From the NCBI RefSeq assembly GCF_001591405.1, contig NZ_BCUV01000006.1, positions 806,001-870,000 of the forward strand: 64,000 bases of DNA. Reading direction: 5' to 3'. Each line of letters begins with the position of its first letter. Positions within the stretch are counted from its first letter, which is position 1. Origin of the DNA: Janibacter terrae NBRC 107853 (GTDB taxonomy: Bacteria > Actinomycetota > Actinomycetes > Actinomycetales > Dermatophilaceae). Positions 37,801 to 47,038 of the stretch are shown here, one piece after another. The notes below the pieces were generated by a model. It was given only the letters and a program-made list of their open reading frames with translations, was not told the origin of the DNA and searched no databases. A program made the translations under genes and the position numbers.

Positions 37801-38693
37801 AGTGGACGCCGCTGAACTACCTCGGTGGCGACCAGGCCCGCTTCTGGGTGTACGACTCGCTGCTGTCGGAGTTCGCGGCCCTCGGCTTCGAGTACGGCTA
37901 CTCCGTCGAGCGTCCCGACGCGCTCGTGCTGTGGGAGGCCCAGTTCGGTGACTTCGTCAACGGCGCGGCCACGATCATCGACGAGTTCATCTCCTCCTCG
38001 GAGCAGAAGTGGGGCCAGAACTCCTCGGTCGTCCTCCTCCTGCCGCACGGCTACGAGGGCCAGGGGCCGGACCACTCCTCCGCCCGCATCGAGCGCTTCC
38101 TCGCGCTGTGCGCGCAGAACAACATGACGGTGGCCTTCCCGTCGACGCCGGCGAGCTACTTCCACCTGCTGCGTCGTCAGGCCTACCACCGTCCGCGTCG
38201 TCCGCTCATCGTCTTCACGCCGAAGTCGATGCTGCGCCTCAAGGCCGCGAGCAGCCAGCCGGAGGACTTCACGACGGGCACCTTCCGCGCGGTCCTGCCG
38301 GACCTGGTCCAGCCGAAGGGCGACCAGGTCACCCGGGTGCTCATCGCCGCCGGCAAGGTGACGTGGGACCTCGAGGCCGAGCGCAAGAAGCGGGGCGACG
38401 AGACCACCGCGATCCTGCACCTCGAGCGCTTCTACCCGCTGCCGGGCGAGGAGCTCGCGGCCGAGCTGAAGCACTACCCGAATGCCGAGCTCGTGCTCGT
38501 GCAGGAGGAGCCGCAGAACCAGGGTGCATGGCCCTTCCTCGCCATGAACCTGCCGGGTGACCTCGCCGCCCATGGCGAGACCCGCACCCTGCGTGCGGTC
38601 ACCCGCCCGGCGAGCGCCTCCCCGGCGGCCGGCACGGCGAAGAAGCACGCAGCGGAGCAGGCGGAGATCATCCGCACCGCCTTCGATCGCTGA
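34896..38693 (+). CDS. kgd: Multifunctional 2-oxoglutarate decarboxylase/dehydrogenase E1-E2 (Kgd)
   Basis: 1265 residues, the fused actinobacterial enzyme of the TCA cycle. Order: an E1-type N-terminal segment ([12 protein letters not shown]) of about 40 residues; a Lys/Ala/Pro/Glu-rich linker with [10 protein letters not shown]-like repeats (about 60-130); an E2 succinyltransferase domain (about 135-370) with [14 protein letters not shown]; then the E1 thiamine-diphosphate part ([38 protein letters not shown]). No lipoyl domain is present, as in this family. The GTG at 34896 is used; an ATG at 34926 is possible. It should work with shared lipoyl-E2 and E3 subunits encoded elsewhere and may be inhibited by a GarA-type FHA protein. 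Confidence 0.97.
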   Translation: MPDPQDGSVSMDDFGPNEWLVDELYQQFTQDRNSVDKAWWEFFENYTPGQAGGSSNGTTAKGEAPAASAPAAKAEPKKAEPKKAEVKQAEPAKTEPKKAEPKPAEAKKAEPTPREEQKPAKAEAPVAEDVHTPLRGAAARVVTNMEASLEVPVATSVRAIPAKLLIDNRIVINNHLGRSRGGKVSFTHLIGYALIKALRMMPEMNVGYTTNEKGKPVVVQPAHIGLGIAIDLQKDDGSRQLMVPAVKPAETMDFTGFWRAYEAVVKKARDGKLAVEDFQGTTMSLTNPGGIGTVHSIPRLMKGQGAIIGVGALDYPAEWQGASTETLNRNAVSKLVTLTSTYDHRIIQGAQSGEFLRVVHQLLLGAEDFYDEIFASLRIPYEPVRWVQDISTTHDDDINKVARVQELIHSYRVRGHLMADIDPLEYKQRRHEDLDITSHGLTLWDLDRHFATGGFGGEPFLKLRHILGILRDSYCRTTGIEYMHIQDPDQRRWMQERVEVGYAKTTSDEQLRILRRLNAAEAFETFLQTKFVGQKRFSLEGGESVIAVLDRILTRAASEGMDEVCIGMPHRGRLNVLANIAGKSYAQIFREFEGQLDPRSVQGSGDVKYHLGTEGEFTGEDGETTKVYLAANPSHLEAVNPVLEGIVRAKQDRLNHGGEDFPVLPILMHGDAAFAGQGVVAETLQQSQLRGYRTGGTIHVVVNNQVGFTTSPSASRSSVYSTDVARMIQAPIFHVNGDDPEACVRVAELAFEFRQRFHKDVVIDVVCYRRRGHNEGDDPSMTQPLMYKLIESKRSVRKLYTENLIGRKDITPEEADAALRDYQAQLERVFVETKEALKQGPDSPADQAGSGSSDVPDNAGLERPAAQTSDRTRHSAVDTAISETDLKHIGDVFDSPPADFTIHPKLQQAMQKRAASVSEGGIDWGTGEMIAYGSLLMDGTPVRLAGQDSRRGTFVQRHAVLIDKNTGEEWTPLNYLGGDQARFWVYDSLLSEFAALGFEYGYSVERPDALVLWEAQFGDFVNGAATIIDEFISSSEQKWGQNSSVVLLLPHGYEGQGPDHSSARIERFLALCAQNNMTVAFPSTPASYFHLLRRQAYHRPRRPLIVFTPKSMLRLKAASSQPEDFTTGTFRAVLPDLVQPKGDQVTRVLIAAGKVTWDLEAERKKRGDETTAILHLERFYPLPGEELAAELKHYPNAELVLVQEEPQNQGAWPFLAMNLPGDLAAHGETRTLRAVTRPASASPAAGTAKKHAAEQAEIIRTAFDR

Positions 38694-38878
38694 TGTACTT
38701 CACCGACCGCGGGATCGAGGAGCTCGCGGACCGGCGTGGTGAGGAGCAGGTCACTCTCGAGTGGGTGAGTGACCAGCTCCGCACCTTCGTCGACCTCCAC
38801 CCCGAGTTCGAGACGCCGATCGAGAGACTCGCGTCGTGGCTGGCACGCCTCGACGACGATGAGCTCGACGACGAGTAA
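38693..38878 (+). CDS. DUF6104 family small protein
   Basis: 61 acidic residues, starting [20 protein letters not shown] and ending LARLDDDELDDE. Its ATG shares one base with the kgd stop (TGATG), so it is translationally coupled to the TCA enzyme. Proteins of this size and sequence follow kgd in many actinobacteria; DUF6104 is my recollection of the family name. Function is unknown; the link to kgd suggests a regulator or subunit. Confidence 0.8.
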   Translation: MYFTDRGIEELADRRGEEQVTLEWVSDQLRTFVDLHPEFETPIERLASWLARLDDDELDDE

Positions 38879-38927
38879 CGTCGGGGGCCAGTCCACTTCC
38901 GTACCGACCCCCAGGAGCACCCCCGAC

Positions 38928-39587
38928 GTGAGCGGCCACCCGATGACCGACGCTGCCGGCAACGAGTTCACCCCGAGCGCCACCTTCACCACGGAGGACG
39001 GACGACGGGAGATCGCGCTGGTCTTCATCGGCGACAGCTTCGTCGCCGGTGTCGGTGACGACAAGGCCCTCGGCTGGACCGGTCGGGTCATGGCCCGCAC
39101 CTCGGTCCCCGAGGCCCTCGTCGCGCAGTACAACCTCGGTGTGCGCGGCGAGACCGCCGGTGGGGTCGCCGAGCGGTGGCTCACGGAGGGCGTGCGTCGC
39201 TTCGACGGCGTCACCGAGCGTCGGCTCGTCGTGCAGGTCGGTCACGCCGACGTGCAGGCGGGCACCTCGATCGCCCGGCTGCGGCTCAACCTGGCCAACA
39301 TCCTCGACGAGGCCTCGAGCCAGGGCGTCGCGACCTTCGTCGTCGGTCCCCCGCCGTCCGCCGACCCCGAGACCAACGACGCGCTGCGGCACGTCGTCGA
39401 GGCCCAGCGCGATGTCTGCGACCGCCGCGGCGTGACCTTCGTCGACACCTTCACCCCGCTCGTCGGGCACGACCAGTGGGAGTCCGACCTCGCCGCCTCC
39501 GTGGACGGCACGCACCCCGGCCAGGCCGGCTACGGCCTCATCGCCTGGCTCGTGCTGCACCACGGCTGGGGCGAGTGGCTGGGCTAG
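38928..39587 (+). CDS. SGNH/GDSL hydrolase family protein
   Basis: 219 residues. Block I is VFIGDSFVAGVGDD, with Ser in the GDS motif. The later catalytic Asp and His are in VDGTHPGQAGYGLIAW. There is no signal peptide, so it is probably cytoplasmic. I chose the GTG at 38928, which has AGGAG about ten bases upstream; the ATG at 38943 lacks a ribosome site. It is likely an esterase or lipase of unknown substrate. It follows DUF6104 by 49 bases. Confidence 0.85.
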   Translation: MSGHPMTDAAGNEFTPSATFTTEDGRREIALVFIGDSFVAGVGDDKALGWTGRVMARTSVPEALVAQYNLGVRGETAGGVAERWLTEGVRRFDGVTERRLVVQVGHADVQAGTSIARLRLNLANILDEASSQGVATFVVGPPPSADPETNDALRHVVEAQRDVCDRRGVTFVDTFTPLVGHDQWESDLAASVDGTHPGQAGYGLIAWLVLHHGWGEWLG

Positions 39588-39603
39588 AGGTCCCCCCTCC
39601 CGG

Positions 39604-39661
39604 TTCGAGGTAATCCCGACCGGCTATCCGGTCGCTCACCCGTCGACCCCTGATACCTCGA
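39604..39661 (-). repeat. Palindrome C1, upstream of the second nuclease-like gene
   Basis: 58 bases with an outer stem TCGAGGTA/TACCTCGA and an inner hairpin around CCGACCGG-CTAT-CCGGTCG. Its reverse complement matches C2 and C3 closely, including GGGTGAGCGACCGGATAG-like sequence. So the gene at 39757-40803 lies between inverted copies of the same element. Confidence 0.85.
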
Positions 39662-39756
39662 CCCGCGTCATCCCCACACCTCCTGCGTGAGCGGCTCCCG
39701 TCCACCGATGGCGAGCGCACCCCGCGGGCGAAGGGAGAGCCCGTCACCGTGCTCTC

Positions 39757-40803
39757 ATGACCACCAGGGAGACCCCGCTCGAGCGGCACCGGCGCGTGCT
39801 GGCCGTCGCGGCCGACACGGACCACGTCATGAACCATGCCGCCCTCCGCGCGATCGACGTCACCAGGCAGCAGGCGGCCCGCCAGGTCGCGGCCGGTCGG
39901 TGGGCGCGGCACGGCAGCCAGACCTTCGCCATGCACACGGGCGAGCTGAGCTTCGAGGCACTGTGTCGCCGCGCGGTGTGGGAGGTCGGGGAGCGGGTCA
40001 CGCTCGTCGACGGGGTCACCTCCCTTCGCCTCGCGGGCCTCAAGGGGTGGCAGGACGACGACGTGCACGTCTCGCTCCTGCACACCCACGACCCGAGTCC
40101 GCGCGGGGGCATCCGGATCCACAAGGTCATCCGCAGGACCGAAGGGGAGGCCCTCACCCTCGGCATCCCCCGCACCAGGCCCGCCGTCGCCGCGATCCGG
40201 GCGGCGCACTGGGCGGCGACAGACCGAGCGGCCGCGACGATCCTCGCGATGACGGCGCAGCAGCGCCTCGCTACCGGGTGGCAGCTGGTCGACGCTCAGC
40301 ACGAGGTGCGGGGTCGCACTCGACGGGCCTTCATCAAGCAGGTGGTGCGTGACGTCGCCGACGGCGCCCAGTCGCTCGGCGAGTTGGACTTCACGGCCGC
40401 CTGCCGCTCGCGTGGCCTGCCCGAGCCCACCCGTCAGGCCGTGCGCCGGGGCCGGGACGGTCGCGTCTACCTCGACGCGTACTTCGAGGAGTACGGCGTG
40501 GTGGTCGAGATCGACGGCGCGGGCCACCTGTGGGGGCTCACCGGTGTGGCCGACGCCCTGCGCGCCAACCAGGTCGTCATCGACGGGGACCGGGTGCTGC
40601 GGATCAACCTCATCGGGTGGCGGCTGGACGAGGACGCCTTCATGGACCAGCTCACCTTCGCCCTCGGGTCCAACTGGGCACGGGACAACCTCGCGCGGTA
40701 CCTGCGCGACCACCCGGACGTCACGCCCCCTCCCCCGATCCCGGCGCCGTCGCCTCGCCCCCGACGCCCGCGGGGCCAGGCCCCCCGGACCCGTTCGAGG
40801 TAA
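39757..40803 (+). CDS. AbiEi/DUF559-like protein with PD-(D/E)XK nuclease core
   Basis: 348 residues. An N-terminal winged-helix-like part (ALRAIDVTRQQAARQVAAGRW, then ARHGSQTF) is followed by a middle beta-rich domain. The C-terminal nuclease core has Ser206/Glu209, Asp240 in VYLDAYFEEY, and Glu251-x-Asp253 in VVVEIDGAGH, then VLRINLIGWRL. All core residues of a DUF559/Vsr-like fold are present, so DNA cleavage is plausible. A Pro/Arg-rich tail ends TRSR; those final codons and the TAA are part of palindrome C2. No toxin partner is adjacent. The 28475-29449 gene has the same overall plan. Confidence 0.8.
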   Translation: MTTRETPLERHRRVLAVAADTDHVMNHAALRAIDVTRQQAARQVAAGRWARHGSQTFAMHTGELSFEALCRRAVWEVGERVTLVDGVTSLRLAGLKGWQDDDVHVSLLHTHDPSPRGGIRIHKVIRRTEGEALTLGIPRTRPAVAAIRAAHWAATDRAAATILAMTAQQRLATGWQLVDAQHEVRGRTRRAFIKQVVRDVADGAQSLGELDFTAACRSRGLPEPTRQAVRRGRDGRVYLDAYFEEYGVVVEIDGAGHLWGLTGVADALRANQVVIDGDRVLRINLIGWRLDEDAFMDQLTFALGSNWARDNLARYLRDHPDVTPPPPIPAPSPRPRRPRGQAPRTRSR

Positions 40804-40851
40804 AACCGGTCGAAGGGTGAGCGACCGGATAGCCGGTCGGAGATACCTCGA
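40794..40851 (+). repeat. Palindrome C2, overlapping the 3' end of the second nuclease-like gene
   Basis: 58 bases from TTCGAGGTAA to TACCTCGA, with inner GACCGG-ATAG-CCGGTC. It is inverted relative to C1 and direct relative to C3. Its first ten bases form the last codons and stop (TAA) of the nuclease-like gene. Confidence 0.85.
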
Positions 40852-40867
40852 CCCATTGGGCCGCTCA

Positions 40868-40926
40868 TTCGAGGTATCAGGGGTCGAAGGGTGAGCGACC
40901 GGATAGGCGTCCCCGAATACCTCGAA
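40868..40926 (+). repeat. Palindrome C3
   Basis: 59 bases with a 10-bp outer stem TTCGAGGTAT/ATACCTCGAA, then GGGG/CCCC. It lies 16 bases after C2 and shares GGTCGAAGGGTGAGCGAC with it. It ends 8 bases before the stop of the minus-strand rmlB gene, so it may also serve as that gene's terminator. Confidence 0.85.
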
Positions 40927-40934
40927 CGGGCAGC

Positions 40935-43317
<2,383 letters not shown>

Positions 43318-43465
43318 GCAGCGAGGCTATCGGCGCGGAGCTGCCGAAGGCCGGGCCCGGCCCCCTTCGACCGTGGTGTCGTCGTGACCCGGGACGCCGT
43401 CGTGCCGACCGGCGTGGGCAGGGTGAAGGACGGGGGGCGGGGCGGCGGCCTCCGGCAGACCGGCC

Positions 43466-43729
43466 TCAGCTGCGCGGAGGTGAGCGCTCCCGGGCCCAGG
43501 GCTCGATGGGCGGCGGGTGGAGCGTCGGTCCGGGGACGTCGTCCTCGGGGGTCAGTGCCACCCGCTCGCGGTCGCGTCCACCCCTGGCGCAGGCGGTCTC
43601 GGCTGGAGGGTCGGAGTCGATGACCGCGTCGAGCTCCAGGAGCAGCAACTCGTCATCGCCGAGGACCTCCAGGAACCGCTCCACGGCTGCCTCGGTGAGG
43701 TCGTCCTGCGGGATCGTGCCGGCGAGCAC
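43466..43729 (-). CDS. Hypothetical protein downstream of hsp20
   Basis: 87 residues from a GTG 12 bases after the hsp20 stop, with GAGGTG ahead. The N-terminal half is acidic and helical (LTEAAVERFLEVLGDDELLLLELDAVIDS); the rest is Arg/Pro-rich and looks disordered. I do not recognise the family. The position suggests cotranscription with hsp20. The 148 bases between this gene and the rmlC-rmlD start show nothing I can name. Confidence 0.5.
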   Translation of the reverse strand: MLAGTIPQDDLTEAAVERFLEVLGDDELLLLELDAVIDSDPPAETACARGGRDRERVALTPEDDVPGPTLHPPPIEPWARERSPPRS

Positions 43730-43741
43730 GGCGCACCTCGC

Positions 43742-44182
43742 TCAGGCGTCGATCGCCTGCTGGCCCTCACCGCGGCCGGCAGCGATCTCGATCTTGCGGG
43801 GCTTGGCCTGCTCGGCGACCGGGATCCGCAGGGTGAGCACGCCGGCGTCGTACGAGGCCTCGATGTGCTGGGTGTCGAGGTTGTCGCCGAGGACGAGCTG
43901 CCGGCTGAAGGTCCCCCTGCGGCGCTCCGCCGCGATCATCTCCTGGTCCCCGCTCCTCGCCGGCCGCTCGGCCGTCACGGTGACGACATTGCGCTCGACG
44001 TCGAGGTCGATGTCCTGCGAGGCGAGTCCGGGCAGGTCGAACTCGACGATGAAGGTCTCGCCCTCACGCCACGCGTCCATGGGCATCGCCGTGGGAGCCA
44101 GGCTCCCGTCACCGCGAAACAGCTGCTGAGTGACGCGGTCGAGCTCCCGGAACGGATCGGTGCGCATCAGCATCTGTGCCAT
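43742..44182 (-). CDS. Hsp20/alpha-crystallin family small heat-shock protein
   Basis: 146 residues, mainly one alpha-crystallin domain (about 35-130) with [37 protein letters not shown] and the late [20 protein letters not shown], which contains the IPV tail for oligomer contacts. It holds unfolded proteins without ATP. I chose the ATG at 44182, with AAGGAG nine bases upstream; a TTG at 44191 overlaps that site. A divergent MerR/HspR-like gene lies 106 bases away. Confidence 0.93.
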   Translation of the reverse strand: MAQMLMRTDPFRELDRVTQQLFRGDGSLAPTAMPMDAWREGETFIVEFDLPGLASQDIDLDVERNVVTVTAERPARSGDQEMIAAERRRGTFSRQLVLGDNLDTQHIEASYDAGVLTLRIPVAEQAKPRKIEIAAGRGEGQQAIDA

Positions 44183-44210
44183 CGTGTCCAACTCCTTCCC
44201 TCGTGCTGGG

Positions 44211-44231
44211 CCACCACCTGATCTGTGGTGG
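44211..44231. promoter_or_regulatory. Inverted repeat in the hsp20-merR divergent region
   Basis: A perfect 7-bp inverted repeat CCACCAC-N7-GTGGTGG lies in the 5' leader expected for hsp20. It could be an operator for the MerR-type protein or an RNA hairpin that masks translation. It does not match the HspR consensus (HAIR, CTTGAGT-N7-ACTCAAG). Confidence 0.4.
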
Positions 44232-44244
44232 CGGTGATAGATTT

Positions 44245-44273
44245 TTTATAGCAAGATCGAGCGAGACACACAA
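44245..44273 (-). promoter_or_regulatory. Probable sigma-70-type promoter of hsp20
   Basis: On the minus strand TTGTGT (44273-44268) and TATAAA (44250-44245) are separated by 17 bases, a good -35/-10 pair in an otherwise GC-rich region. The start of transcription would be near 44238, giving a leader of about 55 bases that contains the inverted repeat. Confidence 0.5.
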
Positions 44274-44288
44274 GACCCGAGGAGCGAG

Positions 44289-44576
44289 ATGACGGCGACT
44301 GATCCGGCACGTGGGGTGTACGGGATCTCGGTGGCGGCGGACCTGGTGGGCATGGGCTCGCAGCAGCTGCGCTGGTACGAGACGCAGGGGCTGCTGAGCC
44401 CCGACCGCACGCCCGGAGGCACCCGGCGCTACAGCGACGACGACCTGACGCGCCTGCGCCGCATCGACGCGCTCCTCGACGCCGGGCTCAACACCGCCGG
44501 CGTCGCGATGGTCATCGAGCTGCAGGACGAGATCGACGACCTCAACGAGGAGCTCACCCGAGCACGACAGCCCTGA
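44289..44576 (+). CDS. MerR-family regulator, HspR-like
   Basis: 95 residues. The N-terminal MerR winged helix reads GISVAADLVGMGSQQLRWYE, then GLLSPDRTPGGTRRYSDDDL. A short C-terminal helix (QDEIDDLNEELTRAR) could dimerise. The first part is close to HspR, the repressor of heat-shock operons in actinobacteria, and divergence from hsp20 fits that role. It lacks the longer C-terminal tail of classic HspR. A GAGGAG ribosome site precedes the ATG. Confidence 0.85.
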   Translation: MTATDPARGVYGISVAADLVGMGSQQLRWYETQGLLSPDRTPGGTRRYSDDDLTRLRRIDALLDAGLNTAGVAMVIELQDEIDDLNEELTRARQP

Positions 44577-44597
44577 CACCCCTGGAAGGACACGGAT

Positions 44598-44843
44598 GTG
44601 GACACCCGAGCGCTCCCCTTCCCGCCGGCCCGTGGCGCGGACCGGCACGACACGCGGGACATCGGCACGCCCGCGACACCGCTGGACTCCCTCACCGTGC
44701 GGGAGCTGATCGCGCGGCTCGCCCGGACCGAGGACCAGCTCAACCTCGCGCGGCTGCAGGACGGTGCGGGTGGATCGGAACCGGTCGGCCACCTGCTGAG
44801 CGAACAGCTGGAGATCATCAGCGAGCTGCGACGACGCCATTGA
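44598..44843 (+). CDS. Hypothetical protein after the HspR-like gene
   Basis: 81 residues from a GTG with AAGGA seven to eight bases upstream, 21 bases after the regulator's stop, so probably cotranscribed. The first 35 residues look disordered; the rest forms two acidic helices ([21 protein letters not shown] and [18 protein letters not shown]). No family is recognised. Confidence 0.55.
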   Translation: MDTRALPFPPARGADRHDTRDIGTPATPLDSLTVRELIARLARTEDQLNLARLQDGAGGSEPVGHLLSEQLEIISELRRRH

Positions 44844-44871
44844 CACCGGTCGAGGGCCTACGCTCGGGCTC

Positions 44872-45732
44872 ATGCGCGGGATCATCCTCGCCGGGGGGAC
44901 GGGTTCCCGGCTGCACCCCATCACCCTCGCCGTCTCCAAGCAGCTCCTGCCGGTCTACGACAAGCCGATGATCTACTACCCGCTCAGCACGCTGATGCTG
45001 GCGGGGATCCGCGACATCCTCGTCATCACGACGCCGCAGGACGCGCCCCAGTTCGAGCGGCTGCTCGGGGACGGGAGCCAGCTGGGCGTGTCGATCACCT
45101 TCGCGCAGCAGCCGAGCCCGGACGGGCTCGCGCAGGCCTTCCTCATCGGTGAGGAGCACCTCGCGGGCGGGCCCGCAGGGCTCGTGCTCGGCGACAACAT
45201 CTTCTACGGGCCGGGTCTGGGCACGCAGCTGCGGCACTACGCGCACATCGAGGGTGCGGCGGTCTTCGGGTACCAGGTCGTCAACCCGCACGACTACGGC
45301 GTGGTCGACTTCGACGACGAAGGGAGGGCCCTGCACCTGGAGGAGAAGCCGGCCAACCCGCGCAGCCGGTTCGCCGTGCCGGGTCTGTACTTCTACGACG
45401 AGACCGTCGTCGAGCGGGCCCGCGGGCTGCGCCCGTCAGCACGTGGCGAGCTGGAGATCACCGACCTCAACCGCACGTACCTGGACGAAGGGAGGCTGCA
45501 GGTCGAGGTCCTGCCTCGCGGCACCGCGTGGCTCGACACCGGCACCTTCGCCTCCCTCAACGACGCCAGCAACTACGTGCGCACGCTCGAGAACCGGCAG
45601 GGCCTGAAGATCGGCTGCCCCGAGGAGGTCGCCTGGCGGATGGGCTTCATCGACGACGCCGCCCTCCGCGAGCGCGCCGAGCCCCTGGTCAAGAGCAGCT
45701 ACGGCGCCTACCTCCTCGACCTGCTGGCCTGA
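44872..45732 (+). CDS. rmlA: Glucose-1-phosphate thymidylyltransferase
   Basis: 286 residues, nucleotidyltransferase fold. The N-terminal [18 protein letters not shown] binds d[13 protein letters not shown] carries the metal-binding Asp; [20 protein letters not shown] is the sugar-phosphate part. It makes dTDP-glucose from dTTP and glucose-1-phosphate, the first step toward dTDP-rhamnose, and so feeds RmlB and the fusion enzyme nearby. A repeat array starts 18 bases after the stop. Confidence 0.96.
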   Translation: MRGIILAGGTGSRLHPITLAVSKQLLPVYDKPMIYYPLSTLMLAGIRDILVITTPQDAPQFERLLGDGSQLGVSITFAQQPSPDGLAQAFLIGEEHLAGGPAGLVLGDNIFYGPGLGTQLRHYAHIEGAAVFGYQVVNPHDYGVVDFDDEGRALHLEEKPANPRSRFAVPGLYFYDETVVERARGLRPSARGELEITDLNRTYLDEGRLQVEVLPRGTAWLDTGTFASLNDASNYVRTLENRQGLKIGCPEEVAWRMGFIDDAALRERAEPLVKSSYGAYLLDLLA

Positions 45733-45750
45733 CCCCCGCTCCCAACCCTT

Positions 45751-45975
45751 CACCGCTCCCTGAGGAGCTCGCGCCCCCCTCACCGTTCCCTGAGGAGCTC
45801 GCGCACTGCTCACCGCTCCCTGAGGAGCTCGCGCAGCGCTCACCGCTCCCTGAGGAGCTCGCGCACTGCTCACCGCTCCCTGAGGAGCTCGCGCACTGCT
45901 CACCGCTCCCTGAGGAGCTCGCGCACTGCTCACCGCTCCCTGAGGAGCTCGCGCAGCGAGCGTCTCGAAGGGGGC
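45751..45975 (+). repeat. Tandem array of seven 30-bp REP-derived units
   Basis: Units begin at 45751, 45781, 45811, 45841, 45871, 45901 and 45931, exactly every 30 bases. Each is CACCGCTCCCTGAGGAG then CTCGCGC plus a variable end (ACTGCT, AGCGCT or CCCCCT). Only the last continues into the full palindrome (GCGCAGCGAGCGTCTCGAAGGGGG). It is a half-element expansion of the repeat family that flanks the GIY-YIG gene, with G/C exchanged at matching arm positions. It fills most of the 249-base gap after rmlA. Confidence 0.92.
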
Positions 45976-45981
45976 ACCCCC

Positions 45982-46197
45982 TCACTCAGACCCGACGATG
46001 ACTCGAAAGAGCGAGGCGAGGTGGTCGCAGCGGTCCGGCGTGGCCCCAGGGGCGACGACGGAAGGGTCGTGCGTGGCGATGAGCAGCTCGTTGACGATGA
46101 TCCACAGGGTGAGCAGTGCGTCCTCGAGGTCTCCGGACTCCTCAGCGCTCACCAGCAGGTCTCGTAGGCCCGGCTCCGCCGCGACCACGGCGGCCAC
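45982..46197 (-). CDS. Hypothetical protein, 71 residues
   Basis: A short frame from a GTG, with protein-like sequence (LEDALLTLWIIVNELLIATHDPSVVAPGATPDRCDHLASLFRV region) that looks mostly helical. It overlaps the end of the zinc-ribbon-like gene by 49 bases in another frame, and its ribosome site is weak. It may be the displaced C-terminal part of that gene after a frameshift. Family unknown. Confidence 0.4.
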   Translation of the reverse strand: MAAVVAAEPGLRDLLVSAEESGDLEDALLTLWIIVNELLIATHDPSVVAPGATPDRCDHLASLFRVIVGSE

Positions 46198-46484
46198 CCG
46201 GCTCGACGGTGACCGGCTGCGTGCTGGGATCGGGCGAAACCGACGATGCGACCCAGTTCGGCCAGTGGCACGGGACTGGCGGGCCCGTGCGAGGCAAGGA
46301 GGACCAAGGACGACCTCGCGTACTCACCGAAGCGCGCCGGGAGCAGCAGGCACACGCCCGGACACCCGGGGCACGAGTGGTAGCCCTCGAAGAGAGGCGC
46401 GGGAGAGGAGGAAGCGACACCGGTGACCCGGTAGCAGCGTGAGCACCACCAGAGGGCCGCTTCGCCCTCGCCATCGCCCACCAT
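46149..46484 (-). CDS. Small protein with two CxxC pairs (zinc-ribbon-like)
   Basis: 111 residues from an ATG with AAGGAG five bases upstream. Two cysteine pairs, Cys14-x2-Cys17 (WWCSRCYRV) and Cys38-x2-Cys41 (HSCPGCPG), suggest a zinc ribbon. The stretch ARFGEYARSSLVLLASHG follows. The last 25 residues are Arg/Trp-rich and unlike the rest, so a frameshift near 46230 is possible. It lies among REP-like remnants. Function unknown. Confidence 0.4.
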   Translation of the reverse strand: MVGDGEGEAALWWCSRCYRVTGVASSSPAPLFEGYHSCPGCPGVCLLLPARFGEYARSSLVLLASHGPASPVPLAELGRIVGFARSQHAAGHRRAGWPPWSRRSRAYETCW

Positions 46485-46598
46485 GCCGTCTCCTTCGCCA
46501 CGGACACCGGCTGCGGGAGTACCCAAACACGACAGAAAGAACCACATCTGCGGGGTGGTCTGCGTCACGGCGCGCCGTGCCCTCAGGATCTCGGCTTT

Positions 46599-46674
46599 AC
46601 GCTCCCTGAGGAGCTCACCTCCACGCTCACCCCCACGCTCCCTGATGAGCTCGCGCAGTGAGCGTCTCGAATGG
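46599..46674 (+). repeat. Degenerate REP-like units
   Basis: A half unit (ACGCTCCCTGAGGAGCTCAC) near 46599 and a nearly full unit at 46636-46674 (CGCTCCCTGATGAGCTCGC, then GCAGTGAGCGTCTCGAATGG). Point changes distinguish them from the 45.75 kb array, but the hairpin still pairs through a G-U. Confidence 0.75.
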
Positions 46675-46704
46675 CCCTCACCCACGCGCGCCGCCGCCAC
46701 CGCC

Positions 46705-46959
46705 TCACCCATACTGCCGCTCGACCGCCGCGGCCACCTCGGCTGCCATCCGGGTCGCAGACCTCCTGCGGCTGCCAGTGGGGTCGGCGACGTCGTCCGC
46801 TCCCTCTGCGACGCCGCTGACTCCCCCCTCGCGCGCCAGCTGCGAAGGGAGCACCGCTGGGGTCGACGGGATCGCCCACGAGCGCCATCGTCCCGGCGCT
46901 CGAGACCTCGAAGGTACCCGGCCGAACCTCGTCAAGCCGTGCTGGAGGTCCAGATGCAC
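46705..46959 (-). pseudogene. Possible decayed small gene
   Basis: Protein-like stretches appear in different frames: HLDLQHGLTRFGRV near 46955-46915, FEVSSAGTMALVGDPVDPSG near 46915-46850 in a second frame, and GVSGVAEGADDVADPTG near 46850-46800 back in the first frame. This suggests a small gene broken by two frameshifts, or chance in GC-rich DNA. The 553-base gap 46485-47038 otherwise holds the REP remnants and a candidate promoter for the next gene. Confidence 0.25.
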
Positions 46960-46968
46960 GTAGGGACC

Positions 46969-46996
46969 TTGGGCGCGATCTCCGCCGCCGTATGCT
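46969..46996 (+). promoter_or_regulatory. Candidate promoter of the first beta-propeller gene
   Basis: TTGGGC (46969-46974) and TATGCT (46991-46996) are 16 bases apart, with the start codon at 47039. The -10 fits the actinobacterial TANNNT pattern; the -35 is weak. Confidence 0.3.
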
Positions 46997-47038
46997 GATT
47001 CCGCCTCAACGCACCCGGATCTTCGGAGCCCCTCTCAC

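Noticed and set aside
34824-38648. A 1274-codon open frame antisense to kgd
   Set aside because: It is the mirror of a GC-rich coding sequence; its composition (Arg/Leu/Val/Asp/Gly with no fold) and the clear kgd motifs on the other strand show it is a shadow.
44192-44288. HAIR operator for HspR
   Set aside because: CTTG and CAAG words occur, but not in the required spacing and orientation.
45751-45975. CRISPR array
   Set aside because: The 30-base units run head to tail with no unique spacers, no cas genes are near, and the unit is half of a REP element.
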